A stretch of 64,000 nucleotides of DNA from Thermomonas fusca DSM 15424 (GCF_000423885.1 NZ_AUIV01000021.1:1-64000), one strand, 5' to 3'; positions 16,717 to 26,565 are shown, numbered from the stretch's first letter. The notes: generated from the letters alone by a model not told the origin. A program made the numbers and translations.

Positions 16717-19700
16717 TCAGTTGGCCGGCGCTGCGCCGCGCTGCTTCACCAGCGCATAGATCACCGGGATCACCACCAGCGTCAGCACGGTGGACGACAC
16801 CATCCCGCCCACCATCGGTGCGGCGATCCGGCGCATCACCTCGGAGCCGCTGCCGTGGCTCCACATGATCGGCAGCAGGCCGGCCATGATCGCCACCACC
16901 GTCATCATCTTCGGCCGCACCCGTTCCACCGCGCCGCTGACGATGGCGCGCTGCAGGTCGGCGGCGGAAAACGTCCGGCCTTCCGCCGCGCAGCGCGCCC
17001 TGATGTCTTCCAGCGCATGGTCGAGGTAGAGCAGCATGACCACGCCGGTTTCCGCGGCCACGCCGGCCAGCGCGATGAAGCCCACCGCAACCGCCACGCT
17101 GAGCTGGTAGTCCAGCAGCCATAGCAGCCAGACCCCGCCAACCAGCGCGAACGGCACCGACAGCATCACGATCAGGGATTCGGTGATGCGCCGGAAGTTG
17201 AGATAGAGCAGCAGGAAGATCAGCGCCAGCGTCACCGGCACCACCACCTGCATGCGCGCCTTGGCCCGCTGCATGTATTCGTACTGGCCGCTCCAGCTCA
17301 CGTAAGTACCGGGCGGCAGGCGCACCGCTTCCGCCACCGCCTGCTGCGCGCGCCGCACGTAGGCGCCGAGGTCGCTGTCGCGGGTATCGACGTAGATGTA
17401 GGCCGCCAGCTGCGCGTTCTCGGTGCGGATCGACGGCGCGCCCTTGCGGATCTCGAGCCTGGCCAGTTCGCCCAGCGGCACCTGCGCGCCGGCCGGCGTG
17501 GCCACCAGTACCTGCGTTGCGATTTCTTCGGGCGTGTCGCGCAGTTCGCGCGGGTAGCGCACGATGACCCCGAAGCGTTCGCGGCCCTCCACCGTGGTCG
17601 TCACCAGCTGCCCGCCCAGCGCGCTGGCGACCACGTCCTGCACGTCGCCCACCGACAGCCCGTAGCGGGCCAGCTGCGGAAGCTGCGGCGCGATGTCGAG
17701 GTAGTAGCCGCCGGTGAGGCGCTCGGCGTAGGCGCTGGTGGTGCCGGGCACCTTGCGCACCGCGGATTCGATTGCGCGCGAGACCTGCTCCAGCTGGCTC
17801 TGGCTGTTGCCGAACACCTTGATCCCCACCGGCGTGCGGATGCCGGTGGAGAGCATGTCGGTGCGCGCTTTGATCGGCATCGTCCACGAGTTGGCCACGC
17901 CCGGGAACTGCAGCGCCTTGTCCATTTCCGCGATCAGCTTGTCCACCGTCATGCCGTCGCGCCACTGACCTTCCGGCTTGAGGTTAATGGTGGTTTCGAA
18001 CATCTCCAGGGGCGCCGGGTCGGTGGCAGTCATTGCGCGGCCGGCCTTGCCGAACACCGATTCCACCTCCGGGAACGACTTGATGATGCGGTCCTGCTGC
18101 TGCAGCAGCTTCTGCGCCTGCGTGACCGACAGGCCGGGCAGGGTGGTGGGCATGTACAGCAGGGTGCCTTCGTTGAGCGTGGGCATGAACTCGCTGCCAA
18201 GTCTGGATGCCGGCCACAGTGAGGCCAGCAGCACCAGTCCGGCCACGCCGAGGGTGAGCGCGCGGTGCCTCAGCACCCCGTGGATCACCGGCCGGTACAG
18301 CGCGATCAGCAGGCGGTTCACCGGGTTCTTGCGCTCGGGCACGATCCGCCCGCGCACGAACAGCAGCATCAGCACCGGCACCAGCGTCACCGACAGCAGC
18401 GCGCCGCCGGCCATCGCGAAGGTCTTGGTGAACGCCAGCGGCTTGAACAGGCGGCCTTCCTGCGCTTCCAGCGCGAACACCGGCAGGAACGAGACGGTGA
18501 TGATCAGCAGGCTGAAGAACAGCGCCGGCCCCACTTCGCGGCACGCTTCGACGATGATCCGCGCGCGCGGCTTGCTGCCGTCGTCGCGCTCCAGGTGCTT
18601 GTGCGCGTTCTCGATCATCACGATGGCGGCATCCACCATCGCGCCGATGGCGATCGCAATCCCGCCCAGGCTCATGATGTTGGAGTTCATGCCCAACGCG
18701 CGCATGGCGATGAAGGCGATCAGCACCCCGACCGGCAGCATGATGATGGCCACCATCGCGCTGCGCACGTGGAACAGGAACAGCACGCAGACCAGCGCCA
18801 CGATCAGGCTTTCCTCCAGCAGCGTGGTGCGCAGGGTGGCAATGGCGCGGTCGATCAGCTGCGAGCGGTCGTACACGCTGCGGATGCTGACGCCTTCCGG
18901 CAGGCCGGACTGGATCTCCTGCAGCTTTTCCTTCACCGAGACGATGACTGCGCGCGCGTTCTCGCCGTAGCGGGCAATCGCTATCCCGCCCACCGCCTCG
19001 CCTTCGCCATCGAGTTCGGCGATGCCGCGACGTTCGTCCGGCACCAGCTCGACATTGGCGATGTCGCGCACCAGCACCGGCACGCCGCCGTCGGCCTTCA
19101 CCACCAGTTCCTCGATGTCGCCGATACCGCGCAGGTAGCCGCGGCCGCGCAGCATGTATTCGGTTTCGGCCAATTCCAGCGAACGCCCACCGACATCGCG
19201 GTTGCTTGCTGCGATCACCTCGCCCACGCGCTGCAGCGGGATGCCGTATTCGCGCAGCTTCACCGGGTCCACGGTCACCGAATACTGGCGCACGAAGCCG
19301 CCGATGCTTGCCACTTCGGCTACCCCGTGCGCGGCGGTGAGCGGATAGCGCACGAACCAGTCCTGCAGCGCGCGCAGCTGGTCCAGCGAATGGCGCTTGC
19401 TCTCCAGCACGTACTGGTACACCCAGCCGACGCCAGTGGCGTCCGGCCCCAGCGTGGGGGTGACCCCGGCGGGCAGCTGGCGGCCGGCGGAGTTGAGGTA
19501 TTCCAGCACCCGCGAGCGCGCCCAATAGATGTCGGTGCCGTCCTCGAAGATCACGTACACGAACGACGAGCCGAAATAGGAGAACCCGCGCACCACCTTC
19601 GCGTCCGGCACCGCCAGCATCGCGGTGGTCAGCGGGTAGGTGATCTGGTCTTCCACCACCTGCGGCGCCTGTCCGGGCGCTTCGGTATAGACGATGACCT

Positions 19701-19836
19701 GCACGTCGGACAGGTCCGGCTGCGCGTCCAGCGGCGTGTGCAGCAGCGCATGGACGCCACCGGCGGTGAGCGCCAGCGCCAGTGCCAGCACCAGGAACAC
19801 GTGCCGCGCCGACCATTCGATGATCCGGGTCAGCAT
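16717..19836 (-). CDS. cusA: CusA, copper/silver RND efflux pump
   Basis: This 1039-residue inner-membrane proton antiporter exports Cu(I)/Ag(I) through CusB and CusC. It has 12 spans with the two large periplasmic loops of RND pumps. The substrate methionines are in place: GTLLYMPTTLPGLS, DPAPLEMFETT and RTDMLSTGIRTPVG, which correspond to the CusA three-Met site rather than to CzcA. The proton-relay Asp lies in MVDAAIVMIENAHKH. The ATG at 19836 follows the cusB stop by one base. It is the last gene of the cusCBA operon. Confidence 0.93.
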   Translation of the reverse strand: MLTRIIEWSARHVFLVLALALALTAGGVHALLHTPLDAQPDLSDVQVIVYTEAPGQAPQVVEDQITYPLTTAMLAVPDAKVVRGFSYFGSSFVYVIFEDGTDIYWARSRVLEYLNSAGRQLPAGVTPTLGPDATGVGWVYQYVLESKRHSLDQLRALQDWFVRYPLTAAHGVAEVASIGGFVRQYSVTVDPVKLREYGIPLQRVGEVIAASNRDVGGRSLELAETEYMLRGRGYLRGIGDIEELVVKADGGVPVLVRDIANVELVPDERRGIAELDGEGEAVGGIAIARYGENARAVIVSVKEKLQEIQSGLPEGVSIRSVYDRSQLIDRAIATLRTTLLEESLIVALVCVLFLFHVRSAMVAIIMLPVGVLIAFIAMRALGMNSNIMSLGGIAIAIGAMVDAAIVMIENAHKHLERDDGSKPRARIIVEACREVGPALFFSLLIITVSFLPVFALEAQEGRLFKPLAFTKTFAMAGGALLSVTLVPVLMLLFVRGRIVPERKNPVNRLLIALYRPVIHGVLRHRALTLGVAGLVLLASLWPASRLGSEFMPTLNEGTLLYMPTTLPGLSVTQAQKLLQQQDRIIKSFPEVESVFGKAGRAMTATDPAPLEMFETTINLKPEGQWRDGMTVDKLIAEMDKALQFPGVANSWTMPIKARTDMLSTGIRTPVGIKVFGNSQSQLEQVSRAIESAVRKVPGTTSAYAERLTGGYYLDIAPQLPQLARYGLSVGDVQDVVASALGGQLVTTTVEGRERFGVIVRYPRELRDTPEEIATQVLVATPAGAQVPLGELARLEIRKGAPSIRTENAQLAAYIYVDTRDSDLGAYVRRAQQAVAEAVRLPPGTYVSWSGQYEYMQRAKARMQVVVPVTLALIFLLLYLNFRRITESLIVMLSVPFALVGGVWLLWLLDYQLSVAVAVGFIALAGVAAETGVVMLLYLDHALEDIRARCAAEGRTFSAADLQRAIVSGAVERVRPKMMTVVAIMAGLLPIMWSHGSGSEVMRRIAAPMVGGMVSSTVLTLVVIPVIYALVKQRGAAPAN

Positions 19837-19837
19837 G

Positions 19838-21331
19838 TCAGTGCTCCATGTCGGACATGCCGTGGCCGGCGTGCGGGTCGGCCTTCGGCTGGTCGGGCAT
19901 CGCATGGCCGGCATGCGGATCGGGCCTGGGCGCGGCGGGCATCACGTGGCCCGCGTGCGGATCGGCCGCGGCAGGCTTCGGCGCTGCCGTTGCGGGCATC
20001 GCGTGACCGGCGTGCGGGTCGGATTCCGCTTTCGATGCCGCGGACATGTCGTGGCTGCCCATGTCGTGCCCGGCATGCGCCGCCGCCTGCTCCGGCGTCA
20101 TGTCCTGCAGGGCGGCGCGCAGGTTGCTTTCGGCGTCGATCAGGAAGTTGCCTTCCACCACCACGCGTTCGCCTTCGCGCAGGCCATCCAGCACTTCGAT
20201 GCGGTCGCCGTTGCGCTGGCCGATGCTGATCTGCCGCGGCGCGAAGCGGCCCGTCGCCACTTCGACCAGCGCGATCTGACGCTGGCCGGAATCGATCAAT
20301 GCCGAACGCGGAATGGTCAGCCCCTCGCGGCCATCGTCGCCGGCCAGCGCCACCGTTCCGAACAGGCCCGGCCGCAGCCGGCCGTCCGGGTTCGGCAGCG
20401 CCACCCGCACTGCCAGCGTACGCGTGGCGGCATCCAACACGGGCTGCAGGAAGCCCACCTGGCCGTCGAACGTCTGCCCGGCCAACGCAGGCGTGGTGAA
20501 CCGAGCGGGCTGGCCCAGCCGCACTTGGCCGATCTGCGCTGCCGGCACGTTCACCGTCACCCACACCGTGGACAGGTCGGCCAGCCGCAGGAGGGTGTCG
20601 CCGGCGACGAAGCGCGCGCCCTGCACGACGGGCTTTTCCACGATCACGCCGCTGGCTGGCGCGGTGAGGGCAAGGTTGCCCGGCGGCAGATGGGCGATGT
20701 GCTCCAGTTGGCCGGCGCTGATGCCCCAGTTCAGCAGGCGCCGTTTGGCGGCGTCGCGCAGGCGCTGCATCGACTGCAGGCTGGCGGCGTCGCCGCCGCG
20801 CAGCTGCCGCAGCGCCGCGTCGGCCACGCGGTAGTCTTCTTGCGCCGCCAGCAGCTGCGGGCTGTACACCGTCGCCAGCGTCTGCCCGCGCTTGACCGCC
20901 ATGCCGGTCTGGTTGGCCTGCAGGGTTTCCACCCAGCCGTCGAAGCGCGGGGCGATCACGTGCTGGCGGGTTTCGTCGACGGCGATCGTGCCGCTGGCCT
21001 GCAGGCCGGTGGCCAGCGGCTGACGCCGCACCGGTTCGGTGCGCACGCCGAGGGTCTGGATCTTCTCCGGCGACAGCGCCACGGTGCCGGGCGCGGCATT
21101 GGCTTCGTCCTCGGCGTACACCGGGATGTAGTCCATGCCCATCTCGTCCTGTTTCGGCACCGGCGAGGTGTCGGGCAGGCCCATCGGGTTGCGGTAGTAC
21201 AGCGGCTTGCGCGCGGCTGGCGCAGCGGCGCTAGTGGCTGCGGCGGGCGTTGTCAGCCGCCCCAGTGCGATGCCGCCAGCCAGCGCGACGATCAGGCCGG
21301 TGGCGATCAGGATGCCGTGGGAACGCTTCAT
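19838..21331 (-). CDS. cusB: CusB-type periplasmic adaptor with a His/Met-rich C-terminal repeat tail
   Basis: The 497-residue protein has an N-terminal anchor (about 5-25), then the heavy-metal-binding motif YYRNPMGLPDTSPVPKQDEM and the usual barrel-sandwich, alpha-hairpin and beta-barrel domains (about 90-400). The last 79 residues are an unusual tail with five HAGH units spaced by Pro/Ala linkers and Met after most of them, likely a copper-binding extension. The ATG at 21331 overlaps the cusC stop (ATGA) and starts the membrane anchor; the frame upstream is cusC shadow. Confidence 0.93.
   Translation of the reverse strand: MKRSHGILIATGLIVALAGGIALGRLTTPAAATSAAAPAARKPLYYRNPMGLPDTSPVPKQDEMGMDYIPVYAEDEANAAPGTVALSPEKIQTLGVRTEPVRRQPLATGLQASGTIAVDETRQHVIAPRFDGWVETLQANQTGMAVKRGQTLATVYSPQLLAAQEDYRVADAALRQLRGGDAASLQSMQRLRDAAKRRLLNWGISAGQLEHIAHLPPGNLALTAPASGVIVEKPVVQGARFVAGDTLLRLADLSTVWVTVNVPAAQIGQVRLGQPARFTTPALAGQTFDGQVGFLQPVLDAATRTLAVRVALPNPDGRLRPGLFGTVALAGDDGREGLTIPRSALIDSGQRQIALVEVATGRFAPRQISIGQRNGDRIEVLDGLREGERVVVEGNFLIDAESNLRAALQDMTPEQAAAHAGHDMGSHDMSAASKAESDPHAGHAMPATAAPKPAAADPHAGHVMPAAPRPDPHAGHAMPDQPKADPHAGHGMSDMEH
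19841..20077 (-). repeat. degenerate tandem repeat encoding HAGHxM units in CusB
   Basis: The segment encodes HAGHDM, then four DPHAGHxM units separated by 9-14 residues of Ala/Pro/Lys linker. Neighbouring units are near-identical at the DNA level (GACCCGCACGCCGG-type blocks), so unit number probably varies between strains. Confidence 0.8.
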
Positions 21332-22602
21332 GGGGTGTCTCCTTCGAGGGCGCGCACGCCGGCGGCGCCTAGCAGTTCGTCGCGGGTGGCATCGAGGTTT
21401 GCGAGCCTGGCGTCCTGCCAGTCGGTCAGCGCGTCGAGCAGGGCGTTGAAATCCACCTCGCCGACCTGGTAGCTGGCCAGCGCGGAGCGGTAGTTGGCCT
21501 CCGCCTGCGGGATGCGGGTGGAACCCAGCAGGGCGCGCTGGCGCTGCGCGCTGCGCCACTGCGCCCAGGCGATGCCCAGTTGCCCGCCCAGCGACGTCTG
21601 CTGTGCATCGGCGCGCGCCAGCGCCGCATCTTCCAGTCGCCGCGCTTCGCGTTCGCGCGCCGCCAGTGCGCGCCGCTGCAGCGGCAGCTCCACCTCCAGC
21701 ATCAGCTCATAGCCGTCGATGCGGTGGCCGCGCTGCATCGCGCCGACTCCCATCGAGATGTCCGGCCAGCGTTCGCGCTGGCGCAGGCGCAGGCTGTCCT
21801 GCGCCGCCTCCACCTGCGCCTGCGCGGCTTGCAGGGCAGGGTGGCTGCCCTTGTCGAGCCGGGCCAGCGCATCGCCCAGGCTGGCACTGGCCACCGCCAG
21901 CTGCGGTGCCTGCAGCGCGGGTGCGAGTGGTGCATCGGCGCGGCGGCCCAATAGCAGGTTGAGCAAAATGCCGGCCTCGTTGCCGGTTTCCTCCAGCGCG
22001 ATGCGCTCACCGCGCAGGCGCGTGGTCTGCACCTGCGCGCGGATGGCGTCCTGCTGCGGCACCATGCCCAGCGCGTAGCGCACGCCGGCGATTTCCTCCA
22101 GCGATTGCAGCAGGGTGATCTGCTCATCGACCAGCCGCAGCGCTTGCCCGGCATGCCAGTAGCGCACGTAGGCGGCTTCGGCCTGCGCCAGCAGCTCCAG
22201 CGCCGCGGCCTCGCGGCCGGCGCCGATGGCGTCGGCAGTGCGTTCGGCGATCCCGTGCGCCAGCGCGCGCTTGCCCCACAGCGGAATCCGCTGGCGCAGC
22301 TGGTAGCTGGTGCCGCCGACATTGGCCGGCAGCAGGCTGGGATGATCCGGAGAGATGCCCTGCAGCGAGATGCCGACACTGGGATTGGGCAGGCTGCCGG
22401 CGGCGACGGCCTGCGCGCGCGCGGCCTCGGTCTCCGCTTCGCGGGCGCGCAGCTCGGGGTTGTGCTGCAGCAGCCAGGCGCGAACAGAGGCCACGTCGGC
22501 GCCGGGTGGGGTGTCGTCGGCCGGGCGGGCCGGCGTGGAGAAGGCAAGCAGCAGGCAGGGCAACGCCAGCCAGCGCCTGCCTGCAGGGAATGGGAATCGC
22601 AT
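21328..22602 (-). CDS. cusC: CusC/TolC-type outer-membrane efflux protein
   Basis: The 424-residue product begins with a Sec signal peptide (cleavage likely after ARP or PAR around residue 26) followed by two outer-membrane-efflux repeats of long helices, including LRAREAETEAARAQAVAAG and the conserved NPSVGISLQG strand. No lipobox Cys is seen at the cleavage region, unlike E. coli CusC. It starts the CusCBA trio, with an ATGA overlap into cusB. Confidence 0.9.
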   Translation of the reverse strand: MRFPFPAGRRWLALPCLLLAFSTPARPADDTPPGADVASVRAWLLQHNPELRAREAETEAARAQAVAAGSLPNPSVGISLQGISPDHPSLLPANVGGTSYQLRQRIPLWGKRALAHGIAERTADAIGAGREAAALELLAQAEAAYVRYWHAGQALRLVDEQITLLQSLEEIAGVRYALGMVPQQDAIRAQVQTTRLRGERIALEETGNEAGILLNLLLGRRADAPLAPALQAPQLAVASASLGDALARLDKGSHPALQAAQAQVEAAQDSLRLRQRERWPDISMGVGAMQRGHRIDGYELMLEVELPLQRRALAAREREARRLEDAALARADAQQTSLGGQLGIAWAQWRSAQRQRALLGSTRIPQAEANYRSALASYQVGEVDFNALLDALTDWQDARLANLDATRDELLGAAGVRALEGDTP

Positions 22603-22702
22603 GTTCGACCTCGATCAAACCCGTGGAGCCGCGGCGCGAGGGTGCACGCGGCAGGACGACGACGATGCGCGGGGCATCACCGCCGAAAGCGGGGATCGGC
22701 GA

Positions 22703-23100
22703 TCAGATCAGCAGCAGCGCCGCGGGATGCGCAGTCGGTCGGTGCCAGGGAACAGTGGGCGGCGAATCCGCCCGACGCAGCGTTGCCGGCTCGCGCGGGG
22801 TCAACGCGGAAACGAAGGCGGGCACCAGCGCGGGCAGCGCCGGCAACGCGGGCACCCGCGCGGTGTCAGGGCTGGGCACGTCCTGGTCGCAATGCGCCGC
22901 ACACAGGCCTGCGCCGTCATCAGCCGGCGGCGGCGCTTCGTGGCAGTTGCTGCCGTGGCCCGCCATCGGCATCACCTGCGCGACCGCCAACGGCAGCTCC
23001 ACTGCGCCGCATGCCAGGCCAAGGCCGTCTGCGACCACAGCAGCGCCAGCATCGCGAAGATCGCGATGCGCAGACGCAGGCGGTGGCGCAGCGGTTTCAT
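22703..23100 (-). pseudogene. small exported Cys/His-rich copper-operon protein (CopL-like), apparently frameshifted
   Basis: The ATG at 23100 opens a clear signal peptide (MKPLRHRLRLRIAIFAMLAL, then LWSQTALA), but the frame ends at 22972 after 14 unrelated residues. The adjacent frame, readable from about 23038 to 22703, continues naturally after the signal peptide. It carries CGAVELPLAVAQVMP, then SNCHEAPPPADDGAGLCAAHC and a C-terminal HRPTAHPAALLLI. One missing base near 23010 would restore a protein of about 132 residues. Small exported metal-binding proteins of this kind often head copper efflux operons in Xanthomonadaceae. It could be a real mutation, a sequencing error, or two overlapping frames. 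Confidence 0.6.
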
Positions 23101-23143
23101 GCGGGAATCTGGTCGCTGAAGTGGGTCTGGACGGAATGCGCGC

Positions 23144-23174
23144 AGTATCGACCTTGCCCAGGGGGCAAGGTCAA
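23144..23174 (-). promoter_or_regulatory. CueR/MerR-type copper promoter of the cus operon
   Basis: Minus strand: -35 TTGACC, a 19-bp spacer containing the dyad CCTTGCCCCCTGGGCAAGG, and -10 GATACT. An overlong spacer with a centred dyad is the hallmark of MerR-family activated promoters, and TTGACCTT...AAGG matches the CueR copA operator of E. coli. The first ATG is 44 nt downstream, so the promoter should drive the small exported gene and cusCBA. Confidence 0.8.
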
Positions 23175-23184
23175 GCCGCCCGCG

Positions 23185-25569
23185 TCAGTGCTTGGCCTTG
23201 GCCAGCGCCAGCCAGGTATCGACCACGGTGTCCGGGTTCAGCGACACCGATTCGATGCCCTGTTCCATCAGCCACAGGGCCAGGTCCGGATGGTCGCTGG
23301 GCCCCTGGCCGCAGATGCCGACGTACTTGCCCTTGGCCCGTGCCGACTTGATCGCCATCGAAAGCATCTTCTTCACCGCCGGGTCGCGCTCGTCGAACAG
23401 GCCGGCAACGATGGCGCTATCGCGGTCCAGGCCCAGGGTCAGCTGGGTCATGTCGTTGGAGCCGATGCTGAAGCCATCGAAGATCTCCAGGAACTCGTCG
23501 GCCAGCAGCGCGTTCGACGGTACCTCGCACATCATGATGATCTTCAGATCATTCTCGCCCTGCACCAGGCCGTTCTCGCGCAGCACCTCGACCACCTTGC
23601 GGCCTTCGTCCAGGGTGCGCACGAACGGGATCATCACCCAGACATTGTCCAGGCCCATCGCTTCGCGCACGCGCTTGACCGCTACGCACTCCAGCGCGAA
23701 GGCGTCCTTGAAGCTCGGGTCGATGTAGCGCGAGGCGCCGCGGAACCCGATCATCGGGTTTTCCTCGTGCGGTTCGTACTTCGAGCCGCCGAGCAGGTTG
23801 GCGTATTCGTTGGACTTGAAGTCCGACAGGCGCACGATCACCGGCTTCGGATACACCGATGCCGCGATCGTCGCGATGCCTTCCTTCAGGCGCTCGATGT
23901 AGAACTCCACCGGGCCTTCGTAGCCGGCGATGCGGGCGTCGATCTTCGCCTTGGTGTCGGCGTCCTGGCTGGCGTATTCCAGCAGTGCCTTGGGATGCAC
24001 GCCGATGTGGCTGGCGATGATCATCTCCAGACGGGCCAGGCCGATGCCCGCATTGGGCAGCTGGCCGAAGTCGAAGGCGCGGTCCGGGTTGGCCACGTTC
24101 ATCATGATCTTCAGCGGCGCCGGCGGCATGTTGCCGAGGTCGGTGGTGGTGCGCTCGAAGGGCAGGGCGCCCTGATAGATGAAGCCGGTGTCGCCCTCGG
24201 CGCAGCTGACGGTGACGATGTCGCCATCGCGGATCGAATCCAGCGCATCGCCGGTGCCGACCACCGCCGGCACGCCCAGCTCGCGCGCGATGATCGCCGC
24301 GTGGCAGGTGCGGCCGCCGCGGTTGGTGACGATGGCGGCGCTGCGCTTCATCACCGGCTCCCAGTCGGGGTCGGTCATGTCGGCGATCAGCACGTCGCCG
24401 GGCTGCACCCGGTTCATGTCGTCCAGCGAGCGCACCACGCGCGCGGTGCCGCTGCCGATCTTGTGGCCGATGGCGCGGCCTTCCGACAGCACCTTGCCGC
24501 GACCGCCCAGGGTGTAGCGCTCGATCTGGGTGGCACTCGCGCGCGACTTCACCGTCTCCGGTCGCGCCTGCAGGATGTACAGCTTGCCGGTGTGGCCGTC
24601 CTTGCCCCATTCGATGTCCATCGGCCGGCCGTAGTGCTGCTCGATGACCAGCGCCTGCTTCGACAGCTCCTGCACGTCGGCGTCGCTGATCGAGAACCTG
24701 CCGCGCAGATCGGCTGGCGTGTCCTCGGTGCGCACGCGCTCGCCCGGCGCATCGGAATAGACCATGCGCAGCTGCTTGCTGCCCAGCGAGCGGCGCAGGA
24801 TCGCCGGCTTGCCGGCCTGCAGCGTGGGCTTGTAGACGTAGAACTCGTCCGGGTTGACCGCGCCCTGCACGACCATCTCGCCAAGGCCATAGCTGGCGGT
24901 GACGAACACCACGTCGCGGAAGCCGGATTCGGTGTCGAGGGTGAACAGCACGCCGGACGCGCCGACGTCGGAACGCACCATCAGCTGGATGCCGGCGGAC
25001 AGGAACACGTCCTCGTGGGCGAAGCCGTGGTGCACGCGGTAGGCGATGGCGCGGTCGTTGTAAAGGCTGGCGAAGACTTCCTTGACCTTGCGCACCACGT
25101 CATCGGCGCCGGTCACGTTGAGGAAGGTTTCCTGCTGGCCTGCAAAGCTCGCATCCGGCAGGTCCTCGGCGGTGGCGGAGGAGCGCACCGCAACCGCGAT
25201 GTCCTCGCTGCCCGCATCCGCGCACAGCTGCGCGTAGGCGCTGCGGATATCGGCATCCAGCTGCGGCTGCAGCGGTGCGTCGATCACCCAGCCGCGAATC
25301 TCGGCACCGGCGCGGGTCAGCGCCGGCACGTCTTCCACATCGACCGTCGCCAGCTTGTCGTAGATACGCGCATGCAGGTCGTTGTGGGCGATGAGGTCCT
25401 TGAACGCATCGGCGGTGGTGGCGAAGCCGCCCGGCACCGAGACGCCCAGCTCGGCCAGCTGGCCGATCATTTCGCCGAGCGAGGAATTCTTGCCGCCCAC
25501 CTGGGCGAGGTCGGACAGGCGCAGGTCGTGCAACCAGAGGACGTTGCTGGTCGAGGCGGGGGTGCTCAA
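23185..25569 (-). CDS. ppsA: phosphoenolpyruvate synthase
   Basis: The enzyme converts pyruvate and ATP to phosphoenolpyruvate, AMP and phosphate, for gluconeogenesis. The 794-residue product has the N-terminal ATP-binding domain (VGGKNSSLGEMI near 25-36, VRSSATAEDLPDASFAGQQE near 130), the phosphorylated His in GGRTCHAAIIARELGVPAV (His about 422) and the C-terminal PEP/pyruvate TIM barrel with SNDMTQLTLGLDRDS and the catalytic Cys in GICGQGPSDHP. Length is standard. It is divergent from its own regulator gene ppsR, 78 nt apart. Confidence 0.97.
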   Translation of the reverse strand: MSTPASTSNVLWLHDLRLSDLAQVGGKNSSLGEMIGQLAELGVSVPGGFATTADAFKDLIAHNDLHARIYDKLATVDVEDVPALTRAGAEIRGWVIDAPLQPQLDADIRSAYAQLCADAGSEDIAVAVRSSATAEDLPDASFAGQQETFLNVTGADDVVRKVKEVFASLYNDRAIAYRVHHGFAHEDVFLSAGIQLMVRSDVGASGVLFTLDTESGFRDVVFVTASYGLGEMVVQGAVNPDEFYVYKPTLQAGKPAILRRSLGSKQLRMVYSDAPGERVRTEDTPADLRGRFSISDADVQELSKQALVIEQHYGRPMDIEWGKDGHTGKLYILQARPETVKSRASATQIERYTLGGRGKVLSEGRAIGHKIGSGTARVVRSLDDMNRVQPGDVLIADMTDPDWEPVMKRSAAIVTNRGGRTCHAAIIARELGVPAVVGTGDALDSIRDGDIVTVSCAEGDTGFIYQGALPFERTTTDLGNMPPAPLKIMMNVANPDRAFDFGQLPNAGIGLARLEMIIASHIGVHPKALLEYASQDADTKAKIDARIAGYEGPVEFYIERLKEGIATIAASVYPKPVIVRLSDFKSNEYANLLGGSKYEPHEENPMIGFRGASRYIDPSFKDAFALECVAVKRVREAMGLDNVWVMIPFVRTLDEGRKVVEVLRENGLVQGENDLKIIMMCEVPSNALLADEFLEIFDGFSIGSNDMTQLTLGLDRDSAIVAGLFDERDPAVKKMLSMAIKSARAKGKYVGICGQGPSDHPDLALWLMEQGIESVSLNPDTVVDTWLALAKAKH

Positions 25570-25647
25570 GAGTGGCTCCGTGGGGGCGTGGCGGCGCAGG
25601 CGCGCGGAAGTCCGTTATTTTACCCCGAGCGCCCCCGAGGAATCCCG

Positions 25648-26469
25648 ATGGAAGCCGTTCGTCCCGTGTTCTATGTCTCCGATGGCACCGGCATCACCGC
25701 CGAAACCATCGGCCACAGCCTGCTGACGCAGTTCAGCGGGGTGCGTTTCTCCAGCGACCGCCTGCCGTTCGTGGACACGCCGGAGAAGGCCGTGGAGGCC
25801 GCCGAGCGCATCCGTACCGCCGGCGAGGCGCGGGGGCTGCGGCCGATCGTGGTCAATTCCTGCGTCGACCCCAACCTCAACCATCTGCTCGCCGAAAGCG
25901 GGGCGCTGATGCTGGACGTGTTCGCGCCGTTCATCGCGCCACTGGAACAGGAGCTGGGGCATAGCCGCGAGGCGCAGATCGGCCGCGCGCACGGGATCGT
26001 GGATTTCGCGATCTACCACCAGCGCATCAACGCGATGAACTACGCGCTGACCCACGACGATGGGGTCAAGCCGGACTACTCGGATGCCGACGTGATCCTG
26101 GTCGCGGTCTCGCGCGCCGGCAAGACGCCCACCTGCGTGTACCTGGCGCTGCAACACGGGGTCAAGGCGGCCAACTATCCGCTGACGCCCGAAGACCTGG
26201 AAGGCGAGCGCCTGCCGGCCAGGCTGCGCCAGTACCGCGGCAAACTGTTCGGGCTGACCATCGACCCGATGCGGCTGCACCAGATCCGCCAGGAGCGGCG
26301 GCCGGATTCGCGCTATGCGCAGCTGGACACCTGCCGTCGCGAAGTCGCGCAGGCGGAGACGATGCTGCGCCGCGAGGGTATCGAACTGCTCAGCACCACC
26401 AATGCCTCGATCGAGGAAATCGCCAGCCGGGTGATGAAGCACCTGGGCATCAACCGCGAGATGTACTGA
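25648..26469 (+). CDS. ppsR: PEP synthase regulatory kinase/pyrophosphorylase PpsR (DUF299)
   Basis: PpsR inactivates and reactivates PEP synthase by ADP-dependent phosphorylation and Pi-dependent dephosphorylation of a Thr next to the catalytic His. The 273-residue product has the family opening VFYVSDGTGITAETIGHSLL, the P-loop-like SRAGKTPTC at about 152-160 and the C-terminal block ARRVSSTTNASIEEIA-like (LLSTTNASIEEIASRVM). A GAGGAAT box precedes the ATG. Gene order, divergent from ppsA, is conserved in many proteobacteria. Confidence 0.95.
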   Translation: MEAVRPVFYVSDGTGITAETIGHSLLTQFSGVRFSSDRLPFVDTPEKAVEAAERIRTAGEARGLRPIVVNSCVDPNLNHLLAESGALMLDVFAPFIAPLEQELGHSREAQIGRAHGIVDFAIYHQRINAMNYALTHDDGVKPDYSDADVILVAVSRAGKTPTCVYLALQHGVKAANYPLTPEDLEGERLPARLRQYRGKLFGLTIDPMRLHQIRQERRPDSRYAQLDTCRREVAQAETMLRREGIELLSTTNASIEEIASRVMKHLGINREMY

Positions 26470-26565
26470 GCGGTTTTCAGGGCGCGGGAAACTCCATCAG
26501 CCTCCGCCCGCGCGATGCCCGCGTCAATCCTGCCGCACGCGTCGGCGCGCGTGTACGATCGATCC

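Noticed and set aside
22105..25647. Very long plus-strand open frame antisense to cusC and ppsA
   Set aside because: High-GC shadow of the genes on the other strand; its His/Gln/Arg-rich translation resembles no protein. Only its last part from 25648 (ppsR) is real.
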